Of a DNA stretch of 32,729 bases, positions 15,899 to 23,853 are shown one piece after another. The notes below the pieces were generated by a model. The model made no database searches and had not been told where the DNA came from. It saw only the letters and a list, made by a program, of their open reading frames with translations. The first letter of the stretch is position 1, and each line of letters opens with the position of its first letter. The position numbers and the translations under genes were made by a program. The stretch is from an uncultured Collinsella sp. (lineage in GTDB: Bacteria; Actinomycetota; Coriobacteriia; Coriobacteriales; Coriobacteriaceae), in contig CABUSH010000026.1 in NCBI GenBank assembly GCA_902494195.1, positions 1 to 32,729 on the forward strand, in the 5' to 3' direction.

Positions 15899-16861
15899 AT
15901 GTCCGAAATCGGTCTGCTGCCGGCATATCTGATCGTCGGTACCGACGGAGTCAAGCGCGATCACGCCGTCTCGCGTATGAAAGCGCGTCTGGAAAAGACG
16001 GGCATGGTCGAGTTCAACCTCGACGAGCGCGACATGACCAAGGACCCCGATATCGAGTCCATTATCGGATCGCTTAACACCTTTCCGATGGGCAGCGAGT
16101 TTCGCCTGGTAATCCTTGACGGCTGCTCAAAGCTCGCCAAGGCGGTCTCGGAGCCGCTTGTCGAGTATTTGGCGAGTCCCAGCCCCACAACGGTCTGCCT
16201 CATCATTGCTGACTCGCTTGCCAAGAACACGCGCCTGTATAAGGCGATCGCCAAGATCGACAAGAAGGCCGTGATCGATTGCTCCGGCACCAAGCGCTGG
16301 GAGCTACCGCGCCGCGTGCAGCAGATGGCGACGCAGCACGGCAAGTCGATCTCGACGGCGGCCGCCGAGGAGCTCGTTTCTCGCTCGGGCGAGAACACCC
16401 GCATGCTCGATAACGACTTGGCTAAGCTTGCCCAGATGGTCGAGGCGCCCCAGATTGAGCTTGCCGATGTGGAACGCTGGATCGTGCGCACGGCCGAAGT
16501 CCAGCCCTGGGACTTTCTCAATGCGGTTTCGGCCCGTGACATGCGCCGTTCGCTCGAGCTCTTCAATCTATTGCCCGCCAAGAGCTACGTGTGGACTTAC
16601 ACATTGCTGTGCGGCCGCATCCGCGAGCTAATCGTCGCCAAGGCGCTCGATGCGCGTGGACAGGGTCGTGAGCTGGCCGCAACGCTCAAGCTCCAGTCCT
16701 GGCAGGTCAAGAATCACCTGACCTGGGCACGTCGCTTTTCGATGGCAGAGCTCGTTGCCGCGCTCGAGGGCGCGGTCGATGTGGAGCTCGCACTCAAGGG
16801 TTCGGCCGATTCGGAGACCGCGCTTTTGCTCTGGATTACGAACATCTTGAGAAAATCGTGA
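15899..16861 (+). CDS. holA: DNA polymerase III delta subunit
   Basis: Opens the sliding clamp as part of the clamp loader. The 320-residue protein starts MSEIGLLPAYLIVGTDGVKRDH, has the family segment EFRLVILDGCSKLAK and the lid/linker region SRSGENTRMLDNDLAKLAQM, and ends with the helical DELTA domain (QSWQVKNHLTWARRFS). ATG 15899 follows GGGAGGGGAG; an upstream in-frame start at 15836 would add 21 unlike residues and overlap the promoter. comEC-holA-rpsT is a common Gram-positive order. Confidence 0.93.
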   Translation: MSEIGLLPAYLIVGTDGVKRDHAVSRMKARLEKTGMVEFNLDERDMTKDPDIESIIGSLNTFPMGSEFRLVILDGCSKLAKAVSEPLVEYLASPSPTTVCLIIADSLAKNTRLYKAIAKIDKKAVIDCSGTKRWELPRRVQQMATQHGKSISTAAAEELVSRSGENTRMLDNDLAKLAQMVEAPQIELADVERWIVRTAEVQPWDFLNAVSARDMRRSLELFNLLPAKSYVWTYTLLCGRIRELIVAKALDARGQGRELAATLKLQSWQVKNHLTWARRFSMAELVAALEGAVDVELALKGSADSETALLLWITNILRKS

Positions 16862-16910
16862 TGATACCTGCCTATTTGACAAATTCGTTCTATCCCTTTG
16901 AGGGGGAGCG

Positions 16911-16919
16911 TGCTATAGT
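16911..16919 (+). promoter_or_regulatory. rpsT extended -10 promoter (TGCTATAGT)
   Basis: The same nine bases as before rpmB, 75 bases upstream of the rpsT start. A perfect TTGACA at 16876-16881 is too far (32 bp) to serve as its -35. Confidence 0.6.
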
Positions 16920-16994
16920 AGGCGCTTGCATGACCTCACCGTGTCTCAGAGGTGTCATACATTTTTTGCAAGGAACTCGAAAGGAACTCCAGAA

Positions 16995-17261
16995 GTGGCA
17001 AACATCAAGTCTCAGAAGAAGCGTATCCGCACCAATGAGGCAGCTCGCATGCGTAACAAGGCTGTCAAGTCCGAGCTCAAGACGCTGACCAAGCACGTCC
17101 AGTCCGCCGTCGCCGAGGGCGACGCCGAGAAGGCCCAGGCTGCCCTCAAGACCGTCACCAAGCGTCTCGACATGGCTGCCGCCAAGCATGTTATCCACAA
17201 GAATCAGGCTTCCAACCGCAAGTCCGGTCTTGCCAAGCTCGTGAACAGCATCAACGCTTAA
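16995..17261 (+). CDS. rpsT: 30S ribosomal protein bS20
   Basis: A small basic helical protein that binds 16S rRNA early in assembly. The 88 residues (MANIKSQKKRIRTNEAARMR at the N-terminus, KHVIHKNQASNRKSGLAKLV near the end) match the family over its full length. The start is GTG 16995 with AAAGGA about 9 bases upstream; the longer in-frame frame from 16926 adds unlike sequence. Non-ATG starts are common for rpsT and contribute to autoregulation in E. coli (UUG there). The same may apply here. It is monocistronic, with its own promoter and terminator. Confidence 0.97.
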   Translation: MANIKSQKKRIRTNEAARMRNKAVKSELKTLTKHVQSAVAEGDAEKAQAALKTVTKRLDMAAAKHVIHKNQASNRKSGLAKLVNSINA

Positions 17262-17297
17262 GTTGTAAATTTCACACCACACAGATTACGCGCATAA

Positions 17298-17332
17298 ATG
17301 GAGCCTGTTTTATGGAACAGGCTCCATTTTTT
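17298..17332 (+). terminator. Rho-independent terminator after rpsT
   Basis: ATGGAGCCTGTT (17298-17309) pairs perfectly with AACAGGCTCCAT (17316-17327), followed by a run of T to 17332. It ends only 25 bases before the lepA start. Confidence 0.92.
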
Positions 17333-17344
17333 GTACCGCTCGGG

Positions 17345-17350
17345 TAAGAT
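17345..17350 (+). promoter_or_regulatory. lepA -10 (TAAGAT), probable leaderless start
   Basis: TAAGAT ends 7 bases before the lepA ATG, so transcription would begin at or next to the start codon. No Shine-Dalgarno sequence lies between the rpsT terminator and lepA. The preceding CCGCTCGGGTA is also found before the dnaJ-like gene at 21511. Confidence 0.55.
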
Positions 17351-17357
17351 AGTCCGC

Positions 17358-19169
17358 ATGAATACTTCAATTGACATTTCCCACATCCGCAACTTCTCGA
17401 TTGTTGCGCACATCGACCATGGCAAGTCCACGATCAGTGACCGCATTCTCGAGCTCACCCATACCGTCGACGAGCGCGACATGGAGTCGCAGCTGCTCGA
17501 CACCATGGATATCGAGCGCGAGCGCGGCATCACGATCAAGTCCAATGCCGTTCGCGTGTCCTATGACGCCGACGATGGCGAGACGTATCAGTTCAATCTG
17601 ATCGATACGCCGGGCCACGTGGACTTTACCTATGAGGTTTCGCGCTCGCTGGCAGCCTGTGAGGGCGCGGTGCTCGTTGTCGACGCCACGCAGGGCGTTG
17701 AGGCGCAGACCGTCTCTAACGCGACGCTCGCCATGAACGCCAATCTGGACATTGTGCCGGCCATCAACAAGATTGACCTGCCCTCGGCTCATCCCGACGA
17801 GGTTAAGACCGAGATCGAGGATGACCTGGCGATCCCTGCCGATGATGCCGTGTGTGTCTCGGGCAAGACCGGCGAGGGCATCCACGATCTGCTGGAGTCC
17901 ATTGTCTTTCTGATCTCTCCGCCCAAGGGCGATGCGAACGCGCCGCTCAAGGCACTCATTCTGGATTCATACTTCGACGAGTATCGTGGCGTCGTCGCCA
18001 CGGTGCGCATCTTTGACGGCTCCATCAAAAAGGGCGATACCTTGCGCATGATGCAGGCAAAGGGCGACTTTTTGGTCGATGGCGTGGGCGTCAAGCGTCC
18101 CGCCGAGACTCCGGTCGATGCGCTGACGGTCGGCGAGGTGGGCTACGTGGTCACGGGCCTGAAGGACCCCGAGGCCGTGCGCGTGGGCGATACCCTCACG
18201 TGGGCGTCGAATCCCTGCCCCGAGCCGCTTCCCGGCTACCGCGAGGCTAAGCCCATGGTCTATACGGGCCTGTTCCCGATCGATAACAAGGACTACGAGA
18301 ACCTGCGTGACGCGCTCGATAAGCTGCACGTCAACGACCCGTCGTTGGTGTGGGAGCCCGAGACCTCGGTGGCGCTCGGCTTTGGCTTCCGCGTGGGCTT
18401 CCTGGGCCTGCTGCACATGGAAGTCGTTAAGGAACGCCTGGAGCGCGAGTTCAACTTGGACCTCATTGCCACGAGTCCCTCGGTCGACTATCACGTCTAC
18501 AAGACCGACGGCGAGATGATCGATGTCCGCAGCCCGCAGGACCTTCCCGAGGCCACGCGCATCGAGCGCATCGAGGAACCTTACCTCAAGGCAAAGATCA
18601 TCTGCCCGCCTGAGTACACGGGCGCCGTCATGCAGCTCGCCATCGAGCACCGTGGCGCCACGACTGACATGATTCACCTCACGAGCAAATCGGTCGAGAT
18701 GCGCTTTGACATGCCGCTCGCCGAGCTCATCCTGGACTTCTTTGACCAGCTCAAGAGTCGTACCAAGGGCTATGCCTCGCTCGACTATGAGTTCAATGAG
18801 TACCGTCCATCTGAGCTTGTGAAGCTCGATATCTTGCTTTCGGGCGATGAGGTGGACGCGCTGTCGTTTATCGTGCACAAGGACAAGGCCTATGGCCTGG
18901 CCCGCGGTCTGTGCGACAAGCTCAAGGAGATCATCCCGCGTCAGCTGTTTGAGGTGCCCATCCAGGGTGCTATCGGCAACAAGATCATTGCCCGCTCCAC
19001 CGTCAAGGCGCGTCGCAAGGACGTGCTTGCCAAGTGCTACGGCGGCGATATTTCGCGTAAGCGCAAACTGCTCGAGAAGCAGAAAGAGGGCAAGAAACGC
19101 ATGAAAGCCATCGGCTCGGTCGAGGTCCCGCAGGAGGCCTTTATGGCGATTCTCAAGGTGGACGAGTAG
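17358..19169 (+). CDS. lepA: Elongation factor 4 (LepA)
   Basis: A ribosome-bound GTPase that affects initiation and back-translocation. The 603 residues are the usual length. GTPase motifs are AHIDHGKST (17-25), DTPGHVDF (83-90) and NKIDLP. The EF4-specific C-terminal domain ends with GGDISRKRKLLEKQKEGKKR and VPQEAFMAIL. ATG 17358 begins the conserved N-terminus MNTSIDISHIRNFSIVAHID. No ribosome binding site precedes it and a -10 lies 7 bases upstream, so the mRNA is probably leaderless. dusB follows four bases after the stop and may be co-transcribed. Confidence 0.98.
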   Translation: MNTSIDISHIRNFSIVAHIDHGKSTISDRILELTHTVDERDMESQLLDTMDIERERGITIKSNAVRVSYDADDGETYQFNLIDTPGHVDFTYEVSRSLAACEGAVLVVDATQGVEAQTVSNATLAMNANLDIVPAINKIDLPSAHPDEVKTEIEDDLAIPADDAVCVSGKTGEGIHDLLESIVFLISPPKGDANAPLKALILDSYFDEYRGVVATVRIFDGSIKKGDTLRMMQAKGDFLVDGVGVKRPAETPVDALTVGEVGYVVTGLKDPEAVRVGDTLTWASNPCPEPLPGYREAKPMVYTGLFPIDNKDYENLRDALDKLHVNDPSLVWEPETSVALGFGFRVGFLGLLHMEVVKERLEREFNLDLIATSPSVDYHVYKTDGEMIDVRSPQDLPEATRIERIEEPYLKAKIICPPEYTGAVMQLAIEHRGATTDMIHLTSKSVEMRFDMPLAELILDFFDQLKSRTKGYASLDYEFNEYRPSELVKLDILLSGDEVDALSFIVHKDKAYGLARGLCDKLKEIIPRQLFEVPIQGAIGNKIIARSTVKARRKDVLAKCYGGDISRKRKLLEKQKEGKKRMKAIGSVEVPQEAFMAILKVDE

Positions 19170-19173
19170 GCCT

Positions 19174-20217
19174 ATGGCGCTTTCCGAATACAGCGAGCGG
19201 CTGCTGGGCGCCTATGCCGAGCAGCCGTTCCTTATGGCTCCCATGGCGGGCGTGACCGACCCTGCCTACCGCATCATGTGCCGCCGCCGCGGTGCCAACC
19301 TTGCCTACAGCGAGATGGTGAGCGTGGCAGGCCTTGCCTATGCCAGCAACAAAACGTGGCGCCTGGTGCTGCCGGCCGACGAGGAGCAGCAGATTTGCGT
19401 GCAGCTCTTTGGCTCCAAGCCCGATCAGTTTGCGAGTGCCGTCGCCGCTGTCGAGGAGCGCGTTGGCGATCGCCTGTCGCTCATCGATATCAATATGGCA
19501 TGCCCCGCCCGCAAGGTCGTTACCAAGGGCGAGGGCTCGGCGCTCATGCGCACGCCCGATTTGGCCGAGAAGATCGTCGAGGCGGCGGTGAGCGCGGCGC
19601 ATGTACCCGTGACCGTAAAGATCCGCAAGGGCTTTTATGCCGAGGACCGTAATGCCGCGACGTTTGCCCAGATGCTCGAAGGCGCCGGTGCCGCCGCGGT
19701 GGCGGTGCATGGCCGCTGTGCCACGCAGCTCTATACGGGCCAGGCCGATTGGTCGGTCGTCGATGAGGTTGCCGACGCCGTTGAGATTCCCGTGATTGGT
19801 TCGGGCGACGTGTTCTGCGCCGAGGATGCCGCGGAGCATCTGCGCAACTCGGGTGCCAGCGCGGTGTTTATCGCGCGCGGTATATACGGTAATCCCTGGG
19901 TCTTTGGTGATGCTCGCGCTCTTGCGCTCGATGACATGCCGGTGCCGGCGCGCAGCTCCGTCGAGCGCCTGGACGCCCTGCGTGAGCACCTTACGCTGAC
20001 GCATGAACTCTTACCGCTCATGTCGCGTGCCCGCACGTACGCAAGCTGGTACTTAAAAGGCATGCCCCATGCTGCAGCCTGGCGCGCGCAGGTGGTGCGC
20101 TGCTCCACGTATGAGGAGTTTATGGCGCTGGTCGATGAGATCGAGCATGATGTGGTGGCCTGTGAGGCTGCCCTTGCCGCCGGCGAATCGGTGCCCCCTC
20201 ATCCGCCGGAGGCTTAA
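19174..20217 (+). CDS. dusB: tRNA-dihydrouridine synthase (DusB-like)
   Basis: Reduces uridines in tRNA with FMN and NADPH. The 347 residues begin with the FMN-barrel signature PFLMAPMAGVTDPAYR. The catalytic cysteine is C110 in INMACPARKVVTKGEGSALM. Other motifs are VKIRKGF, AVAVHGR and VIGSGDVF. The family name is firm; assignment to DusB over other bacterial Dus types rests on similarity of the MACP.K...GxGSALM motif. It starts four bases after lepA and is followed two bases later by hemW. Confidence 0.93.
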   Translation: MALSEYSERLLGAYAEQPFLMAPMAGVTDPAYRIMCRRRGANLAYSEMVSVAGLAYASNKTWRLVLPADEEQQICVQLFGSKPDQFASAVAAVEERVGDRLSLIDINMACPARKVVTKGEGSALMRTPDLAEKIVEAAVSAAHVPVTVKIRKGFYAEDRNAATFAQMLEGAGAAAVAVHGRCATQLYTGQADWSVVDEVADAVEIPVIGSGDVFCAEDAAEHLRNSGASAVFIARGIYGNPWVFGDARALALDDMPVPARSSVERLDALREHLTLTHELLPLMSRARTYASWYLKGMPHAAAWRAQVVRCSTYEEFMALVDEIEHDVVACEAALAAGESVPPHPPEA

Positions 20218-20219
20218 GG

Positions 20220-21452
20220 GTGGCCGTTACCGCGCTGTACGTGCACGTGCCGTTCTGTGCCCAAAAGTGCCGCTACTGCGACTTCGACTCGCGCAGCTTT
20301 GCTTCGTGTGATTTGGATGCCGCGCTCGATTCCTATTTTGAGCAGTTGTTCGCGCGCCTCTATGCTTTTGGCAAAGCCGGGGCCCTTGACCAAATCCGCA
20401 CCGTCTATGTTGGCGGCGGTACGCCGTCGCTGGCGGGGGAGCGCCTGGTGGAGCTGGCGCGGCGTATTCGTGCGTGGTGCGCCCACGTTGAGTTTACCTG
20501 CGAGGCCAATCCCGAGTCGCTGACCGCCGAGCTTGCCACTGCGCTTGCCAAGGTTGGTGTCACACGCGTCTCTCTGGGCGTGCAAACGCTCGATAACACC
20601 GAACTTACTGCCATCGGCCGTATTCACGATGCCGATCGGGCGCTCGCCGCCATCGCGACGGTCAAGAACGCTGGGCTTGATGTGTCGTGCGACCTTATGT
20701 GCGGACTTCCCGGGCAGACCGCGGCGAGTTGGAAGCGCACGCTCGATGGCGTGCTGGCGGCGGCACCGCATCATGTGTCGGTCTACCCGCTCACGCTTGA
20801 GGAGGGGACGCCCCTTTATCGCATGGCGTGCCTCGACGAGTCGCTCGAGCCCGACGAGGATTTTCAGGCTTCGTGCATGGACTTGGCACGCGAGCTCCTG
20901 GGTGCCGCCGGCTATCACCCGTATGAGGTGGCGAGCTACGCGCTCGACGGCCAAGAGTGCGCCCATAACATTGCCTACTGGACCGGACGGGGCTACCTGG
21001 GCCTTGGTCGCTCTGCCGCGGGCATGCTCGACGCCGAGGATTTCGACCGTCTTGCAGGTTTGTTCCCCGGCGTGTCTTCTCGAGGCGATGCGTACCGCGT
21101 GCGTCTGGTGCAACGTGACGATGACGCGACGGCGTTTGAGGCCGAATATCTGTCGCAGCGCGAGGCTGCGGCCGAAGACCTGATGCTCGCTTGTCGCATG
21201 ACGCGCGGTATTGCGTCCGACCTGTTGGTTCGTGCGTCTTGCGTCATCCCAACGGGCGAGCTGGCAGCTGCCTGTGATCGCGCGCTCGAATTGGGTCTTG
21301 CCACTTGGGTGCCCGAGACGCTCGGGGTCCATGAGGGACCCTTCACTTCGGCAGATGTCGTCGCGGGCCATGTTCGAGCTCGTTTAGCACCGACACACCT
21401 GGGCTGGCTCGATGGAAATGTTCTGTTCGAGCTGTTTTGGGATCTAGCTTAG
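20220..21452 (+). CDS. hemW: Radical SAM heme chaperone HemW (HemN-like)
   Basis: A radical SAM protein, 410 residues. The N-terminus YVHVPFCAQKCRYCDFDS holds the cluster cysteines C13, C17 and C20 spaced C-X3-C-X2-C, followed by VYVGGGTPS and RVSLGVQT. HemW proteins lack the extra residues of true oxygen-independent coproporphyrinogen oxidase HemN and act in heme delivery; position after lepA in many Gram-positives supports HemW. GTG 20220 lies two bases after the dusB stop and follows CCGGAGG. Older annotations would call it coproporphyrinogen III oxidase. No other heme gene is present here. Confidence 0.92.
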   Translation: MAVTALYVHVPFCAQKCRYCDFDSRSFASCDLDAALDSYFEQLFARLYAFGKAGALDQIRTVYVGGGTPSLAGERLVELARRIRAWCAHVEFTCEANPESLTAELATALAKVGVTRVSLGVQTLDNTELTAIGRIHDADRALAAIATVKNAGLDVSCDLMCGLPGQTAASWKRTLDGVLAAAPHHVSVYPLTLEEGTPLYRMACLDESLEPDEDFQASCMDLARELLGAAGYHPYEVASYALDGQECAHNIAYWTGRGYLGLGRSAAGMLDAEDFDRLAGLFPGVSSRGDAYRVRLVQRDDDATAFEAEYLSQREAAAEDLMLACRMTRGIASDLLVRASCVIPTGELAAACDRALELGLATWVPETLGVHEGPFTSADVVAGHVRARLAPTHLGWLDGNVLFELFWDLA

Positions 21453-21453
21453 G

Positions 21454-21468
21454 CCGCTCGGGTAGAAT
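21454..21468 (+). promoter_or_regulatory. Promoter of the membrane J-protein gene
   Basis: CCGCTCGGGTA (21454-21464) runs into the -10 TAGAAT (21463-21468), in the same arrangement as before lepA. The leader to ATG 21511 is about 35 bases. No good -35 was found. Confidence 0.5.
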
Positions 21469-21510
21469 TACCGGAATATATACGCTGCTGTGAGCAGGAG
21501 GTTGCCGCGC

Positions 21511-22614
21511 ATGGCGACGATGAACGAAAAAGATTACTACGAGATCCTAGGTGTCTCCAAGGACGCCACCTCGCGTGATATTCAAAAGGCCTTCCAGCAA
21601 AAGGCCCGCAAGCTCCATCCGGACGTCAACAAAGAGCCGGATGCCGAGGAAAAGTTTAAAGAGGTTTCCGAGGCCTACGCCGTGCTTTCGGATGAGCAAA
21701 AACGTGCGCGCTACGACGCCATGCGTTCTGGCAATCCCTTTGCCGGTGCTCCTACGGCTTCGCCTTATGGTGGCGGCTACGCCGGCAGCGCAGGCTATGG
21801 CAATCCTTTTGAGGGCGGCTTTCCCTTTGGTGGCGCCTGGGGCCAGCAGCGTCGCGGGCAGGCTGCCTACAATCCCGAGAACGGCGCCAATGTGGTCGTC
21901 GATATCAAACTCGACGCCAAGGAGGCCAAGGGCGGTGCCCGCAAGACCGTCCGCTACACGCGCTTCGATACCTGTAGTCACTGCGGCGGCTCGGGTTCTG
22001 TCTCCTCCGAACATGCACATACCTGTCCGAGCTGCGGCGGTCGCGGCCACATCGACGTCGACCTGTCCTTTCTGTTTGGTGCGGGCACGTTCCAGTCGGT
22101 CTGCCCCGAGTGCGGCGGTTCCGGTAAGGTCGTGGCCGACCCCTGCCCTGATTGCGGTGGCAGCGGTCGTACTCGCGTAACCTCCGAGCAGACGATTGAG
22201 TTTCCTGCCAGCACGCATGACGGCGACGAGGTCCGCATTAGCGGCATGGGTCATGCTGGCACCAACGGTGCCGCGGGCGGCGACCTGGTCGGCCGCGCCC
22301 ATGTTGAGGCCGAGCGCTTGGAAGGCAAAGCTCGTACCGGTTTTTACCTGATGGGCATCGTGGCGCCGTTTTTGGTACTCTCGGCCATTTCGGGCGTGTT
22401 CTCGGCCTTTGCCGTGATGTGCTTTATTCCGTTTACCATGGGCCTGTTCATGGTGCTTTCGGACGGCGTGCTTCATCGCAGTCTGCTGTGGTGGAAGCGC
22501 GGCGCGATGCAGTTTGCCAACGGTTTTGCCAACGGCTTCATGTTCGCGCTCGTGTCGGTTTGGTTCGCGAGCTGCTCGCAACGGGCCATGCTTTCGCCGT
22601 ACCAAATGCAATAA
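21511..22614 (+). CDS. DnaJ-like protein with C-terminal membrane segments
   Basis: A J-domain protein of 367 residues with an unusual end. Residues 6-72 are a J-domain with HPD at 36-38, which stimulates DnaK. A Gly/Phe-rich linker runs to about 115. A full zinc region follows with four C-X2-C pairs (155/158, 172/175, 198/201, 212/215). Part of the first substrate-binding domain follows (FPASTHDGDEVRISGMGHAG). Where DnaJ would continue into its second C-terminal and dimerisation domains, this protein turns hydrophobic: roughly 277-315 and 336-354 look membrane-spanning. The frame is intact and the hydrophobic part reads as genuine coding sequence. I infer a membrane-tethered co-chaperone. 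ATG 21511 follows AGGAGG by 9 bases; a GTG at 21490 is less likely. A canonical dnaJ lies directly downstream. Confidence 0.85.
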   Translation: MATMNEKDYYEILGVSKDATSRDIQKAFQQKARKLHPDVNKEPDAEEKFKEVSEAYAVLSDEQKRARYDAMRSGNPFAGAPTASPYGGGYAGSAGYGNPFEGGFPFGGAWGQQRRGQAAYNPENGANVVVDIKLDAKEAKGGARKTVRYTRFDTCSHCGGSGSVSSEHAHTCPSCGGRGHIDVDLSFLFGAGTFQSVCPECGGSGKVVADPCPDCGGSGRTRVTSEQTIEFPASTHDGDEVRISGMGHAGTNGAAGGDLVGRAHVEAERLEGKARTGFYLMGIVAPFLVLSAISGVFSAFAVMCFIPFTMGLFMVLSDGVLHRSLLWWKRGAMQFANGFANGFMFALVSVWFASCSQRAMLSPYQMQ

Positions 22615-22628
22615 CATCAAACCCTCTG

Positions 22629-22656
22629 TTTGCGGTCGGCCCAGCTTGGGTATAGG
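22629..22656 (+). promoter_or_regulatory. dnaJ promoter (TTTGCG-N16-TATAGG)
   Basis: A plausible promoter in the 81-base gap between the two J-protein genes, giving dnaJ its own transcription start near 22663. Confidence 0.4.
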
Positions 22657-22695
22657 ACGCACTGTGACAATAATGAAAGTCGGAAGGATTCGGTC

Positions 22696-23844
22696 GTGTC
22701 GGAAAATAGGGATTACTACGAGGTGCTTGGCGTCGACAAGGATGCCGACGCGCGGACGATTAAGCGTGCGTTTCTAAAGAAGGCCCGTACCGTACATCCG
22801 GATGTTTCGGACGACCCCGAGGCCGAGGCCAAGTTCAAGGAGCTCAACGAGGCCTATTCCGTTCTTTCCGATGAGCAGAAGCGTGCTAACTACGACCGTT
22901 ACGGCACTGCCGACGGTCCTGGTGGTTCGGGCTACGTCGATATCAACGATATCTTTGGTGGCATGGGCATGGACGACTTGTTCTCGTCGTTCTTTGGCGG
23001 CGGTGCCGGCGGTGGCGCCCGCAGCCGTCGTGAGCGTCGTCGCGGACGTGACATGGCCATCTCGCTTTCGGTGACGCTTGAGGAGGCGGCGCTCGGCTGC
23101 AAAAAGACGATCAGCTATGACCGCCTTGCTCCTTGCGAGGACTGCAACGGCACCGGTAGGGCAGAGGGCGCACAGGAAAAGCAGTGCGGCCGCTGCCACG
23201 GTACGGGCTACGTCACGACGGTTCAGCGTTCGTTCCTGGGCCAGGTTCAGTCTTCCTCGCCTTGCCCTGACTGCCATGGCGAGGGCACGGTTATCGACCA
23301 TCCCTGCGAGACCTGCGACGGTCAGGGCCGTACGCCTTCGCATGAAAAGATCGACATCGATATTCCCGCCGGCGTTTCGACCGGTCGCCAGCTGCGTGTG
23401 AACGGCTTTGGCGAGGCCGGCCTTCGCGGCGAGCCCTCGGGCGACCTGATTGTCAACGTGCGCGTTGCCGACCACGAGCGCTTTAAGCGCAACGGTGACG
23501 ACCTGTACCTGGTGAACGATGTCTCGATTGCGCAGGCTGCGCTCGGCTGCGAGATCGAGGTCGAGGGCATTATGCCCGACGAGGTCGTTAAGGTGACGGT
23601 TCCCGCCGGCGCCCAGTACGGTGATACCGTGAGCGTCAATAATTACGGCATGCCGCGCATTGGCGGTGGCGGTTCGCGTGGCCGCCTGATCGTGCAACTG
23701 CGCGTGGTCGTTCCCACCAATCTTTCCAATAAGCAACGCGAGCTGCTCCGTGCTTTTGCCGATGAGATGGGCGATGACGTCGCTTCTGGTAAGAAGTCGG
23801 TGACCGACCGCATCAAGAGTGCCCTCGACGATATCCTCGATTAA
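22696..23844 (+). CDS. dnaJ: Chaperone protein DnaJ
   Basis: Co-chaperone of DnaK. The 382-residue protein has a complete type I layout: J-domain with HPD at 34-36, Gly/Phe region to about 107, zinc region with cysteine pairs 147/150, 164/167, 190/193 and 204/207, both C-terminal substrate domains (IDIPAGVSTGRQLRV; HERFKRNGDDLYL) and a dimerisation tail. GTG 22696 follows GGAAGGA at 7 bases; the frame upstream to 22630 covers the promoter and is not conserved-looking. No dnaK or grpE is in the window, and no CIRCE-like operator was recognised. It is followed nine bases later by mtaB. Confidence 0.95.
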   Translation: MSENRDYYEVLGVDKDADARTIKRAFLKKARTVHPDVSDDPEAEAKFKELNEAYSVLSDEQKRANYDRYGTADGPGGSGYVDINDIFGGMGMDDLFSSFFGGGAGGGARSRRERRRGRDMAISLSVTLEEAALGCKKTISYDRLAPCEDCNGTGRAEGAQEKQCGRCHGTGYVTTVQRSFLGQVQSSSPCPDCHGEGTVIDHPCETCDGQGRTPSHEKIDIDIPAGVSTGRQLRVNGFGEAGLRGEPSGDLIVNVRVADHERFKRNGDDLYLVNDVSIAQAALGCEIEVEGIMPDEVVKVTVPAGAQYGDTVSVNNYGMPRIGGGGSRGRLIVQLRVVVPTNLSNKQRELLRAFADEMGDDVASGKKSVTDRIKSALDDILD

Positions 23845-23853
23845 GGAGCCCGC

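Noticed and set aside
16876..16881. Perfect TTGACA upstream of rpsT
   Set aside because: It is 32 bp from the obvious -10 and no other -10 at 16-18 bp was convincing, so it is not called as the -35.
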